Position numbers and translations under genes: made by a program
NCBI GenBank assembly: GCA_016185365.1
Contig: JACPNP010000051.1
Location: forward strand, 1-37,048
Direction of reading: 5' to 3'
DNA from: Terriglobales bacterium
GTDB taxonomy: Bacteria > Acidobacteriota > Terriglobia > Terriglobales > Acidobacteriaceae
Length of the DNA stretch: 37,048 bases
Shown: positions 14,885-22,888 of the stretch, piece by piece
How the letters are laid out: each line of letters opens with the position of its first letter
Position numbering within the stretch: position 1 is the stretch's first letter
The notes under the pieces: generated by a model
The model's input: the letters and a program-made list of their open reading frames with translations, nothing else
The model's database searches: none
Told to the model about the DNA's origin: nothing

Positions 14885-17251
14885 ATGGCTGCGACCATGT
14901 CCACCATCGCCGCGGCCACCGAGGGGCCCCAACCAGTAACTCCCGTCACAAAGTGGATCTTCGGCGTCGCGATCTTCCTGAGCGCCTTTCTGCTTTTCCA
15001 AGTGCAATTGATATTGGGGAAATTCCTGCTGCCGTGGTTCGGCGGCACCACCGCGGTGTGGACCACCTGCATGTTGTTCTACCAGGTGGTGCTACTGGCG
15101 GGCTACGCCTATGCCCACGGACTGGCCCGCCTGGCGCCGAAGATCCAGGGGTCTGTTCATCTCTTGTTGTTGTTGGCAGGCGCCTCCTTGCTCGCGTGGC
15201 ATGCATCGCGCTGGGGCACGCCGCTGCTTCCGAATGAAGCCTGGGAGCCTGCGCCGGATGCGGCGCCCGTGGCGGGGATCCTGACCCTGCTCGTCGTGAG
15301 CATCGGATTGCCGCTGTTCGCGCTTTCCGCCACGGCGCCGTTGTTGCAGCACTGGGTGGCGATCCTGGAACAGCGAAAGGACGCGCCACTTTATCTTTAC
15401 GCACTCTCCAATGCCGGTTCGTTGCTTGGTCTGGCAACGTATCCCAGCGTATTCGAGCCGCTATTGCGGCTTCGCGCACAAAGCGCTCTGTGGGGCGCGG
15501 CATTCTTTTTGTTTTTGGTCTGCTGCGGTCTGAGTGCGATCCTCAGCCGAAGAGCGCGCACAACGCCGCATGAGATCGATGGGTCGAAGGACAAAGTCGG
15601 CGCCGCGCGAGCTGCGCTCTGGTTCATGCTCTCGGCTTGCGGGTCACTTTTGTTGCTGTCCACAACCAATCACCTGACGCAGGATGTCGCTCCCGTGCCT
15701 TTGTTGTGGACGCTCCCGCTGTGCATCTACCTTTTGTCCTTCATCGTGGTATTCCACAAGGAGAGTTGGTATCCGCGCGGGTTCTATCATCCCCTGTTCC
15801 TGTTGTCCTCGATGGCAGGTTTGTTCGCACTGCTGCGCGGCGGCGAAATGCCGGTCCTTTCGCAGATCCTGACCTTATCGATCCTGCTTTTTGCAGGATG
15901 TATGGTCTGTCACGGCGAGCTGGTCCGGCTCAAGCCGTCTTCTGCACATCTTACCGCGTTCTACCTGACCATCTCGGCGGGTGGCGCGGCCGGCGGACTT
16001 TTCGTGAGCTTGATCGCACCTCTTGTATTTCCAGACTATTGGGAGTATCCCCTCGGACTATTCTTGGCGGCGACATTGTTGCTGGTCATCCTTTATCAAG
16101 ACCGTGAGTCCTGGATGTGGCAAGGGAAAGCATGGATGGCGCCGGCGGTGTTCGCTGGAGTGCTGGTAATGCCGGCATGGGAAGTGCTGCAGGGGCGGAT
16201 CCAATCAGGGGGCGCGGGAGAAGCTTTGCTATTCGTCGGGCTTGCGGGCTCCTTGCTGTCTGCTTTTTTGTGGGCCACAGCGCCCGCCCCCGCGTGGCTT
16301 CGGCAGCGCGACTGGACCGCGCCCGCCGTGGCCCTGGCGCTCACGACATTCGGCCTGGGCTTGATCCTGCAGGTCAGCCTGAATCTGACCAACGTCGTGG
16401 CCCAGTGGCGGAATTTTTACGGGACGCTAGCGGTGCGCGAACAGCTTGCCTCGGACCGAAGCTACAAATACCTGGAGCTGTTGCACGGAAACACCGTCCA
16501 TGGCGTGCAGGCTAGAAGCGGCCCCCTGGTCCAGGCGCCGACCACCTATTACACGGTCAACGGCGGCGCAGGACTGGCGATCATGGGCCATCCGCAAGCG
16601 ACTCTTCGCGGGCTGAAGGTGGGAACCATCGGTCTGGGGATCGGAACGCTTGCCGCGTACGCCCGGCCCCAGGATGATTACCGGTTTTATGAGATCAATC
16701 CCAAAGTCATCGCGCTGGCCGCCGGTGAGAATGGGTATTTCACGTACATGTCATCAAGCCGCGCCCACATGGCGGTCGTGCCCGGTGACGCGCGTCTGTC
16801 CCTGGAGGCGGAGGCGAGACGGAGCGAATTGCAACAGTTCGACGTCCTGCTGGTGGACGCGTTCAACAGTGATTCGGTGCCGGTGCATCTGCTGACCGAA
16901 GAAGCCATGCGGCTTTATCTGCGCCACCTGCGTGGGCCGGATTCCGTGATCGGCGTCCACATCTCGAACCGTTCGGTGGACCTGGAGCCGGTGGTTGCGG
17001 GACTGGCGCGGCGCCTGGACCTGCGATCGAGATTAGTCCTCGTCGGCACGAACCCATACTTGTCAGATGGTAGCCGCTGGGTGCTGCTTTCACCGGGCCG
17101 CGGACTGGAGACACCGGCGATCCTGGCGGCGGGACGGCCGACCTCCGCGGCGGACCCATCCGCGCCGTTGCCGCTCTGGACCGATGACCATAACAATATC
17201 CTTTCCTTGATGCTTTCCGCCGCCGCGAAAGGGGAGGCAAGTCATCCATGA
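14885..17251 (+). CDS. multi-span membrane protein fused to a spermidine-synthase-like domain (copy 1)
   Basis: 788 aa from the ATG at 14885; an ATG at 14897 preceded by TACAAT is equally likely. Residues about 25-505 form roughly a dozen membrane segments, with the family marks FLLFQVQLILGKFLLPWFGG, LYLYALSNAGSLLGLATYP and TTNHLTQDVAPVPLLWTLPL. Residues 510-788 form a Rossmann domain like spermidine synthase: GLGIGTLA (583-590), FYEINP (601-606), GDARLSLE (634-641), DVLLVDAFNSDSVPVHLLTEEA (653-674) and WTDDHNN near the end. The DAFNSD motif replaces the DSSDP of true spermidine synthases, so the reaction is unknown. It overlaps copy 2 by ATGA. Confidence 0.85.
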   Translation: MAATMSTIAAATEGPQPVTPVTKWIFGVAIFLSAFLLFQVQLILGKFLLPWFGGTTAVWTTCMLFYQVVLLAGYAYAHGLARLAPKIQGSVHLLLLLAGASLLAWHASRWGTPLLPNEAWEPAPDAAPVAGILTLLVVSIGLPLFALSATAPLLQHWVAILEQRKDAPLYLYALSNAGSLLGLATYPSVFEPLLRLRAQSALWGAAFFLFLVCCGLSAILSRRARTTPHEIDGSKDKVGAARAALWFMLSACGSLLLLSTTNHLTQDVAPVPLLWTLPLCIYLLSFIVVFHKESWYPRGFYHPLFLLSSMAGLFALLRGGEMPVLSQILTLSILLFAGCMVCHGELVRLKPSSAHLTAFYLTISAGGAAGGLFVSLIAPLVFPDYWEYPLGLFLAATLLLVILYQDRESWMWQGKAWMAPAVFAGVLVMPAWEVLQGRIQSGGAGEALLFVGLAGSLLSAFLWATAPAPAWLRQRDWTAPAVALALTTFGLGLILQVSLNLTNVVAQWRNFYGTLAVREQLASDRSYKYLELLHGNTVHGVQARSGPLVQAPTTYYTVNGGAGLAIMGHPQATLRGLKVGTIGLGIGTLAAYARPQDDYRFYEINPKVIALAAGENGYFTYMSSSRAHMAVVPGDARLSLEAEARRSELQQFDVLLVDAFNSDSVPVHLLTEEAMRLYLRHLRGPDSVIGVHISNRSVDLEPVVAGLARRLDLRSRLVLVGTNPYLSDGSRWVLLSPGRGLETPAILAAGRPTSAADPSAPLPLWTDDHNNILSLMLSAAAKGEASHP

Positions 17252-19605
17252 ACGCTCTGCAGGACCAATCCACCGGATCTTTTGTCAGGCGCACGGATTT
17301 TACCGGCCGGTTCGTGTTCGGCGCGGCCATTTTTCTGAGCGCGTTCCTTCTCTTCCAGGTGCAGCTGGTCCTGGCGAAGGCGATCCTGCCCTGGTTCGGC
17401 GGAAGCACGGCGGTGTGGGCCACGTGCATGGTCTTCTATCAGTTCATGCTTTTGGCCGGATACGGCTGGGCAGACTGGATCCAACGGCGGAGCGTTCCCG
17501 TGCAGGGACGCATCCACCTTTACCTGCTGTCTGCGACCGTGGCCGTGATCCTGCTCAAGCCGGTGATCGGATTCGATTGGCTCCTGCCGGGCCCGGCGGG
17601 GAAATCGCTGGCGGGCTGGCACCCGGTCGCCGGGATCTTGACGCTTCTCTTCATCGCGATCGGGGTCCCATTACTGGTACTGGCCACGACCGCCCCGCTC
17701 CTGCAGACCTGGTATGCGCGGCTGCATCGCGAAGAGTCGCCGTATTTTCTCTATGCGCTCTCGAACGCGGGGTCGCTGCTCGCACTGCTCACGTATCCCG
17801 TGGTGTTTGAGCCTGTCCTCCGGTTGCGCACGCAGAGTTACTTCTGGCTGATCATTTACTTCTGGTTCTTCCTCTGCTGTGCCAGTTGCGCCTGGAACGC
17901 GTGGAAGAGCCGGTTTTCGATCACCGCGAGAGAGTTGGTCAGCCAAGCGACTGCCAGGACAGAAGCCGTGACGGTCCCGACCGGGCGCTGGGTGCTGTGG
18001 TTCCTGTTGTCTGCGACCGGTTCCTTGTTGCTTTTGGCGACCACGAACCTGCTGACTCAGGACCTGGCCCCGATTCCCTTGCTCTGGGTGCTGCCGCTGG
18101 CGGTGTATCTGCTGAGTTTCATTCTGGTCTTTGCGCGGCGGAACCTGTACTGGCGCGCGGTCTATCATCCCCTGCTCGTCACCATGGCCGTGCTGGGCGT
18201 GATCAGCCTTTTCCGTGGCACCTCGATGGATATTTATCCCCAAGTCGTAATCTTCACAGGGTTGTTGTTTGCGGCTTGCATGGTGTTGCACGGCGAACTG
18301 GCGCGGCTCAAACCGCCTGCTCAGCAACTTACATCGTTCTATCTCACGCTTTCAGCGGGAGGCGCATTCGGTGGGCTGTTCGTTGGCATTCTGGCGCCGC
18401 TACTTTTCCCCGCGATCTGGGAGTATCACCTCGGGCTGTGGCTAGCTGTGAATCTTGCTGCCTACACCTTGCTGTCCGACCGCACCTCCTGGTTCCATGA
18501 TCCGGAGCATTCTCCGGCGCCGGCTGCGATCCTGTTCTCCGGGCTGGCCTCGGTCCCGCTGTACCTGCACAACCTGGAGCTGCTGACGATGGGGCCGCGG
18601 CGGCTCTCGTATTACAACGCGGGTGTGGTGGCCGCCGCGCTGATCGCGATGTGGATCGCGTTCAGCGGCGGACCGCGATGGATGCGGCGCCGCGAGTTCT
18701 ACTGGAATCACCTGACTGTATTGGCAACGCTGGTGCTGATCACAGCCGCATTGGCGCGGGACATCTGGATGGACAACACGAAAGTGATCTACCGGGCGCG
18801 TAATTTTTATGGCGCGCTGGCGGTGATCAGCGAATCGGAACTGGCCCTGGACTATTCAGAATTGCGACACGGACGCATCACACATGGCATCCAGTTGCGA
18901 GCCCAGCCCGACTTGCCCACAACCTATTACGATGCCGATAGCGGCGTCGGCCTCGCCATCCGCACCTTTCCCAAGTATGGCAAAGAGCCGATGCGGGTCG
19001 GTCTGATCGGGCTGGGGGCCGGCACCCTTGCAGCCTACGCCAAACCCGGCGATTCCTACCGCTTCTACGACATCAACCCTTTGGTGATACGCCTGGCAAA
19101 AGGGGAAGGGAACTATTTCTCTTTCCTGTCCCGTTGCAAGGGCGAGGTGAAGGTGGTGCAGGGCGACGCGCGCTTGCAACTGGAAGCAGAGCTGGCGCGA
19201 GGCGAACGCCAGCGATTCGACATCCTGGTGGTGGATGCGTTCAACGGCGACTCCATCCCCGTTCATCTGCTCACTCGCGAGGCCTTTCAGGGATACCTGC
19301 AGCACATGCGCGGGCCGGATTCGATCATCGCCGTGCATGTGTCGAATCTTGCCGTCAACCTTGACCCCGTGGTCGCCGGTCTCGCGGAACACTTCCACCT
19401 GCATGCCAGCAAATTCTCCGTGGAAGAGCGCGACAACGTGATGCTGGCCAGTGATTGGATCCTGCTCAGCCAGGGCCCGGGCCTCGATGTCCCTCAGTTG
19501 CGTTACTCAGGCCAGAAACTGCTGCGGTTCCGCGACCCGCGCCAGGCGCCGCCGCTGTGGACAGACGACTACTCGAATGTCTGGAGCTTGTTGAGCAAGG
19601 ATTGA
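17248..19605 (+). CDS. multi-span membrane protein fused to a spermidine-synthase-like domain (copy 2)
   Basis: 785 aa, a full-length paralogue of the gene just upstream, colinear over its whole length: FLLFQVQLVLAKAILPWFGG, FLYALSNAGSLLALLTYPVVFEP, TTNLLTQDLAPIPLLWVLPL, RNFYGALAV, GLGAGTLAAYA, FYDINPLVIRLA, GDARLQLE, DILVVDAFNGDSIPVHLLTREA and LWTDDYSNVWSLL. Proteins of this build are usually annotated as fused MFS/spermidine synthase; the function is not established. Its ATG overlaps the stop of copy 1 by 4 nt, so translation is coupled and the two may form a heteromer. Its stop codon directly adjoins the stop of mtnA on the other strand. Confidence 0.85.
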   Translation: MNALQDQSTGSFVRRTDFTGRFVFGAAIFLSAFLLFQVQLVLAKAILPWFGGSTAVWATCMVFYQFMLLAGYGWADWIQRRSVPVQGRIHLYLLSATVAVILLKPVIGFDWLLPGPAGKSLAGWHPVAGILTLLFIAIGVPLLVLATTAPLLQTWYARLHREESPYFLYALSNAGSLLALLTYPVVFEPVLRLRTQSYFWLIIYFWFFLCCASCAWNAWKSRFSITARELVSQATARTEAVTVPTGRWVLWFLLSATGSLLLLATTNLLTQDLAPIPLLWVLPLAVYLLSFILVFARRNLYWRAVYHPLLVTMAVLGVISLFRGTSMDIYPQVVIFTGLLFAACMVLHGELARLKPPAQQLTSFYLTLSAGGAFGGLFVGILAPLLFPAIWEYHLGLWLAVNLAAYTLLSDRTSWFHDPEHSPAPAAILFSGLASVPLYLHNLELLTMGPRRLSYYNAGVVAAALIAMWIAFSGGPRWMRRREFYWNHLTVLATLVLITAALARDIWMDNTKVIYRARNFYGALAVISESELALDYSELRHGRITHGIQLRAQPDLPTTYYDADSGVGLAIRTFPKYGKEPMRVGLIGLGAGTLAAYAKPGDSYRFYDINPLVIRLAKGEGNYFSFLSRCKGEVKVVQGDARLQLEAELARGERQRFDILVVDAFNGDSIPVHLLTREAFQGYLQHMRGPDSIIAVHVSNLAVNLDPVVAGLAEHFHLHASKFSVEERDNVMLASDWILLSQGPGLDVPQLRYSGQKLLRFRDPRQAPPLWTDDYSNVWSLLSKD

Positions 19606-20646
19606 TCAGCCGGCCAGCCGGGCCAGCGATTCCGCGAACGATGGCCGTGCCACACCGCGTTCGGTGATGATGGCAGTGATGTAGCGGTGGGGGGTCACAT
19701 CGAAGGCCGGGTTCTCAACCACGGCATTGTCCGGCGCGATCTGTTTGCCCGCGAGATGCGTCACTTCCCGCGGCGAACGCTGCTCGATGGGGATGTGGCC
19801 GCCGTCGGGCGTGGCCAGGTCCACCGTGGACCAGGGCGCGGCCACATAGAACGGGATGCCGTGTTCCTTGGCCAGGATCGCGACCGTGTAGGTGCCGATC
19901 TTGTTGGCGACGTCGCCGTTGGCGGCGATGCGGTCCGCGCCCAGCACCACCGCGCCGATCTTGCCTTGCTGCATCATGGCGCCGGCCATATTGTCACTGA
20001 TCACCGTGGTGGGGATGCCGTCTTTCATCAACTCCCATGCGGTCAGCCGCGACCCTTGCAGGAATGGCCGGGTCTCGTCCGCATAAACGTTGAACCTGGC
20101 CCCGGCCTCGTAGGCCGCGCGGATCACTCCGAGTGCAGTTCCGTATCCACAGGTCGCCAGCGCGCCGGCGTTGCAATGCGTGAGCACGCCTCCGGTCTTG
20201 GGCAGGAGCGCGGCTCCGTTCTTTCCCATCGCGACGCATGCAGCCACGTCTTCAGCGTGCATCTGCTTGGATTCATCGATCAACGTGGACCTGATCTGGT
20301 CAACACTCTTGCCTGTCGCGACCAGCGCAGCAAATCTGTCTTTCATCCGGCGGATGGCCCAGAACAGATTGACGGCGGTCGGCCGTGTGGCGGCCAGTGC
20401 GTCACAGATCTTTTCGAACTGTGGCAGGAGTTCAGCCGCTGTGGCGGCCTTCGCATCGCGTGTGCCCAGGGCCACACCCATGGCCGCGGCCACACCGATG
20501 GCCGGTGCGCCGCGCACGATCATGGTGACGATGGCGTCCGCCACCTCCGTGTACGTGCGGCAGGTGACGTACACCTCTTCCGTCGGCAATCTGGTCTGGT
20601 CGATAAAGACCACGCCGGCATCGGTCCATTGCAGGGTTTGGATCAT
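19606..20646 (-). CDS. mtnA: S-methyl-5-thioribose-1-phosphate isomerase
   Basis: 346 aa. It converts methylthioribose-1-phosphate to methylthioribulose-1-phosphate in methionine salvage, the route that recycles methylthioadenosine left by polyamine synthesis. Catalytic Cys158 ([10 protein letters not shown]) and Asp238 ([11 protein letters not shown]) are present, as are [26 protein letters not shown] and [10 protein letters not shown], matching MtnA rather than eIF2B subunits. On the minus strand TACACT ends 14 nt before the ATG and no Shine-Dalgarno is evident. No other mtn gene is in the window. Confidence 0.95.
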   Translation of the reverse strand: MIQTLQWTDAGVVFIDQTRLPTEEVYVTCRTYTEVADAIVTMIVRGAPAIGVAAAMGVALGTRDAKAATAAELLPQFEKICDALAATRPTAVNLFWAIRRMKDRFAALVATGKSVDQIRSTLIDESKQMHAEDVAACVAMGKNGAALLPKTGGVLTHCNAGALATCGYGTALGVIRAAYEAGARFNVYADETRPFLQGSRLTAWELMKDGIPTTVISDNMAGAMMQQGKIGAVVLGADRIAANGDVANKIGTYTVAILAKEHGIPFYVAAPWSTVDLATPDGGHIPIEQRSPREVTHLAGKQIAPDNAVVENPAFDVTPHRYITAIITERGVARPSFAESLARLAG

Positions 20647-20690
20647 TGCGTCCCGTATCCAGTGTAAATGGTGCCAAGGAAGTCTGAGAT

Positions 20691-21112
20691 GTCAGCCGTC
20701 CCTACGGGACTGGATCACGCTCCACCGTTTACCCAGCGCTGAAGCGCTGGGCTAATGGCGCAGCGTCGCTTTGCGACGCAAATGCGACCACGATTCTCGC
20801 GGATTGAGCAAATTGTCGGGGTATGCATGATCTCAGCCGTCCCTACGGGACTGGATCACACACCACCGTTTACCCAGCGCTGAAGCGCTGGGCTAATGGC
20901 GCAGCGTCGCTTTGCGACGCAGATGCGACCACGATTCTCAGATGCAGCTGCGATTCTCAGACTGATTCAGAGGAACGAGACTCCCAGCGCCCCTACGGGA
21001 GTGGATCACTTCGCTCAGCCCTCCCAACATTGAAGCGCTTGGCTAATGGCGCAGCGTCGCTTTGCGACGCAAATGCGAACAAGATTCTCAGACTGATTCA
21101 GAGGAACGAGAC
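20691..21112. repeat. cluster of three palindromic extragenic repeats
   Basis: Three tandem copies, about 20691-20800, 20832-20981 and 20982-21112. Each holds three palindromes in the same order: GTCCCTACGGGAC, CCCAGCGCTGAAGCGCTGGG and GCGTCGCTTTGCGACGC, joined by CTAATGGCGCA. Copies 2 and 3 also share the tail GACTGATTCAGAGGAACGAG (20960-20979 and 21091-21110). Copy 3 is the most diverged. They fill the gap between pyrE and mtnA. A further copy of the first two palindromes is at 728-820. REP-like by form; no RAYT or other transposase is visible. Confidence 0.75.
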
Positions 21113-21134
21113 AGCCAGGATTCTTCCTGCAAAC

Positions 21135-21791
21135 CTATTCCGGCTGGGTCTTTTGTCGCTCGTGCTCGGCGCGGACTTCCGCCGCCGTGAACACACTTAC
21201 GAATGGCGCCGGAGAGGCAGCCATCTCCACGGCGGCGCGCCCGCCGCCATCTTCGCGCTCCACCAGGCAAAGCACGCCCACAACGTCCATGCCCGCAGCT
21301 CGCGCCGCGCCGATGGCCTGCACGGTGGAAGCGCCCGTGGTGCAGACATCGTCCACGACCACCACCCGCGTCCCCGCCTTGCAAAAGCCTTCGATCCGCT
21401 TGCCCGTGCCGTGCTGCTTCTCCTCCTTGCGCACCACAAAGCCATGGATGAGGAACTCGTCGGGGAAATCGAGCGGCCGGGTGCGGGCCGGAGAGCGGGT
21501 CACGATGCTCTGCGCGCTGAGGATGGAGACTGCGGTCACGATAGGATCGGCGCCCAGCGTCATGCCGCCGATGGCCTGCGGTTTCCAGCGCTTTTCCTTG
21601 ATCAGGTCATAGACCACGCGGCCCACCAGGCGCGCGCCTTCGGCGTGAAAGGTGGAGGTGCGGCAGTCGATGTAATAGTCGCTCTCTTTCCCGGAGGAGA
21701 GTTTGTACTTGCCCAACTGGAAAGACAGCGTGGCGATGAGAGAGAGCAACTGGTCGCGGGCGGTGGGAGCGGAGACTGTTTGCGTACTCAT
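21135..21791 (-). CDS. pyrE: orotate phosphoribosyltransferase
   Basis: 218 aa from the ATG at 21791. It makes OMP from orotate and PRPP in pyrimidine synthesis. The PRPP motif VVVVDDVCTTGAS is at 143-155, and KYKLSSGKESDYYIDCR (29-44) and GGMTLGADPI (75-84) are typical of PyrE. A longer frame to 21848 exists, but the added residues are not family-like. On the minus strand TACAGT ends 14 nt before the chosen ATG, without a Shine-Dalgarno. It is 58 nt downstream of the CPBP gene and may be co-transcribed. Confidence 0.93.
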   Translation of the reverse strand: MSTQTVSAPTARDQLLSLIATLSFQLGKYKLSSGKESDYYIDCRTSTFHAEGARLVGRVVYDLIKEKRWKPQAIGGMTLGADPIVTAVSILSAQSIVTRSPARTRPLDFPDEFLIHGFVVRKEEKQHGTGKRIEGFCKAGTRVVVVDDVCTTGASTVQAIGAARAAGMDVVGVLCLVEREDGGGRAAVEMAASPAPFVSVFTAAEVRAEHERQKTQPE

Positions 21792-21849
21792 ACCGGCAGA
21801 GAAGTACTGTACCACGCGTCCGTGGTCCTGTGCATCCACCGGGAACACG

Positions 21850-22845
21850 CTAACTGCCCGGCACGCGCCGCAGACCGCCGGAGCTCAGCAGGATGAACAG
21901 GAACAGGGTGGCGTTATAGCTCATGTGCACCAGCCAGGAAGCGGCCGTGGAATTGAGCCGCACGCGCACCAGGGTCAGGACCATTCCCACGAAGAACAGC
22001 ATGAGCAGCGGCGCCCAGGCGCCGGCCAGTTGGCCGGAGTGCATCAAAGAAAAACTGATGGCTGTGATCACGATGGCGGCGACGGAGGCCCACTTCAGCG
22101 CCTCTTGCGGAGCGTCCTTCACGCCCCGGGCCGCGAGCATCAGGACGACGCCGAGCGCCAGGAACATCACTCCGTAGGGTGAGATCTTGCCGCCCTTCTG
22201 GTACGTCATCACGAACGGGACCGCGGAGACGCCGAACATCACCACACCGGTTGTGGCCAGAGTCTTTACGCTCAGCAGTTGGCGGCGTAGCGCGGGATAG
22301 AGCAGCCCGCGGAAGAACAATTCCTCCGCGATCGGGGCCGCGAGGACACCGTAGGCGATCATCAGGAGCACGCCGTCCCGTGTCTTAAAGTATTCATTCA
22401 CCGGGAGGTCCCTGGGTACGGGCAGGAACCGGCCCGTCAGTTGCACCACCAGCGCCAGCAGGACCCCCGCCATACAAAGCTGCCAGACAAATCCCCATTG
22501 CGGCAGGTTCCAGCGGATGACATGCCAGAACGGCTCACGCGAACGAAGCTCGACATAGATTCGGGTGAAGATGAGAGTCGCGAGTGTTCCCAGGAGTTGC
22601 ACGGGAACGAAGAACAATGGCATCTTCGCCATGGACTCCGGTTGAAGGCCGTGGAATGCCGGTAAGAATTGACCCACCAGGATGCCGACGACGGACAACA
22701 GGATCGTGCTGAAAAAGAAAACGGCAACGATCAGAAGAACATCCCAAAGGTTCCATGCCGGATCAAGGCGTATCGGCGGTGGAGGCGGCGCGGACTCAAC
22801 CACAGGGGTGGGTCCAGAAGGGACTGGCAAGTCAGGAGTCGACAT
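21850..22845 (-). CDS. CPBP-family intramembrane metalloprotease
   Basis: 331 aa with an N-terminal Pro-rich cytosolic tail and about eight membrane segments. The three family motifs are complete: EELFFR (Glu174, Glu175, Arg179), FSLMH (Phe265-His269) and HMSYN (His307-Asn311). These proteins (Rce1/CaaX-like) cut or chaperone membrane substrates; bacterial roles vary and the target here is unknown. Odd: motif 1 and motif 2 lie about 86 residues apart, clearly more than usual, because a polar loop (YQKGGKISPYG) and an additional hydrophobic segment are inserted. Upstream a TTGAGC-17 bp-TATCCT promoter ends 8 nt before the ATG. Confidence 0.85.
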   Translation of the reverse strand: MSTPDLPVPSGPTPVVESAPPPPPIRLDPAWNLWDVLLIVAVFFFSTILLSVVGILVGQFLPAFHGLQPESMAKMPLFFVPVQLLGTLATLIFTRIYVELRSREPFWHVIRWNLPQWGFVWQLCMAGVLLALVVQLTGRFLPVPRDLPVNEYFKTRDGVLLMIAYGVLAAPIAEELFFRGLLYPALRRQLLSVKTLATTGVVMFGVSAVPFVMTYQKGGKISPYGVMFLALGVVLMLAARGVKDAPQEALKWASVAAIVITAISFSLMHSGQLAGAWAPLLMLFFVGMVLTLVRVRLNSTAASWLVHMSYNATLFLFILLSSGGLRRVPGS

Positions 22846-22853
22846 GAGCCTTG

Positions 22854-22882
22854 AGGATAATCCACATCCGCCGCAAGCTCAA
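22854..22882 (-). promoter_or_regulatory. promoter of the CPBP gene
   Basis: On the minus strand: TTGAGC (22877-22882), 17-bp spacer, TATCCT (22854-22859), then 8 nt to the ATG. Both hexamers are fair matches and the spacing is ideal. It predicts an almost leaderless transcript. Confidence 0.45.
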
Positions 22883-22888
22883 AACAAC

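Noticed and set aside
19687..20667. 326-codon + strand open frame opposite mtnA
   Set aside because: Antisense of mtnA with His/Arg/Gly-rich nonsense composition.
20691..21112. Possible CRISPR array
   Set aside because: Three units with palindromes in fixed order and near-identical spacers; no short identical repeats with unique spacers and no cas genes.
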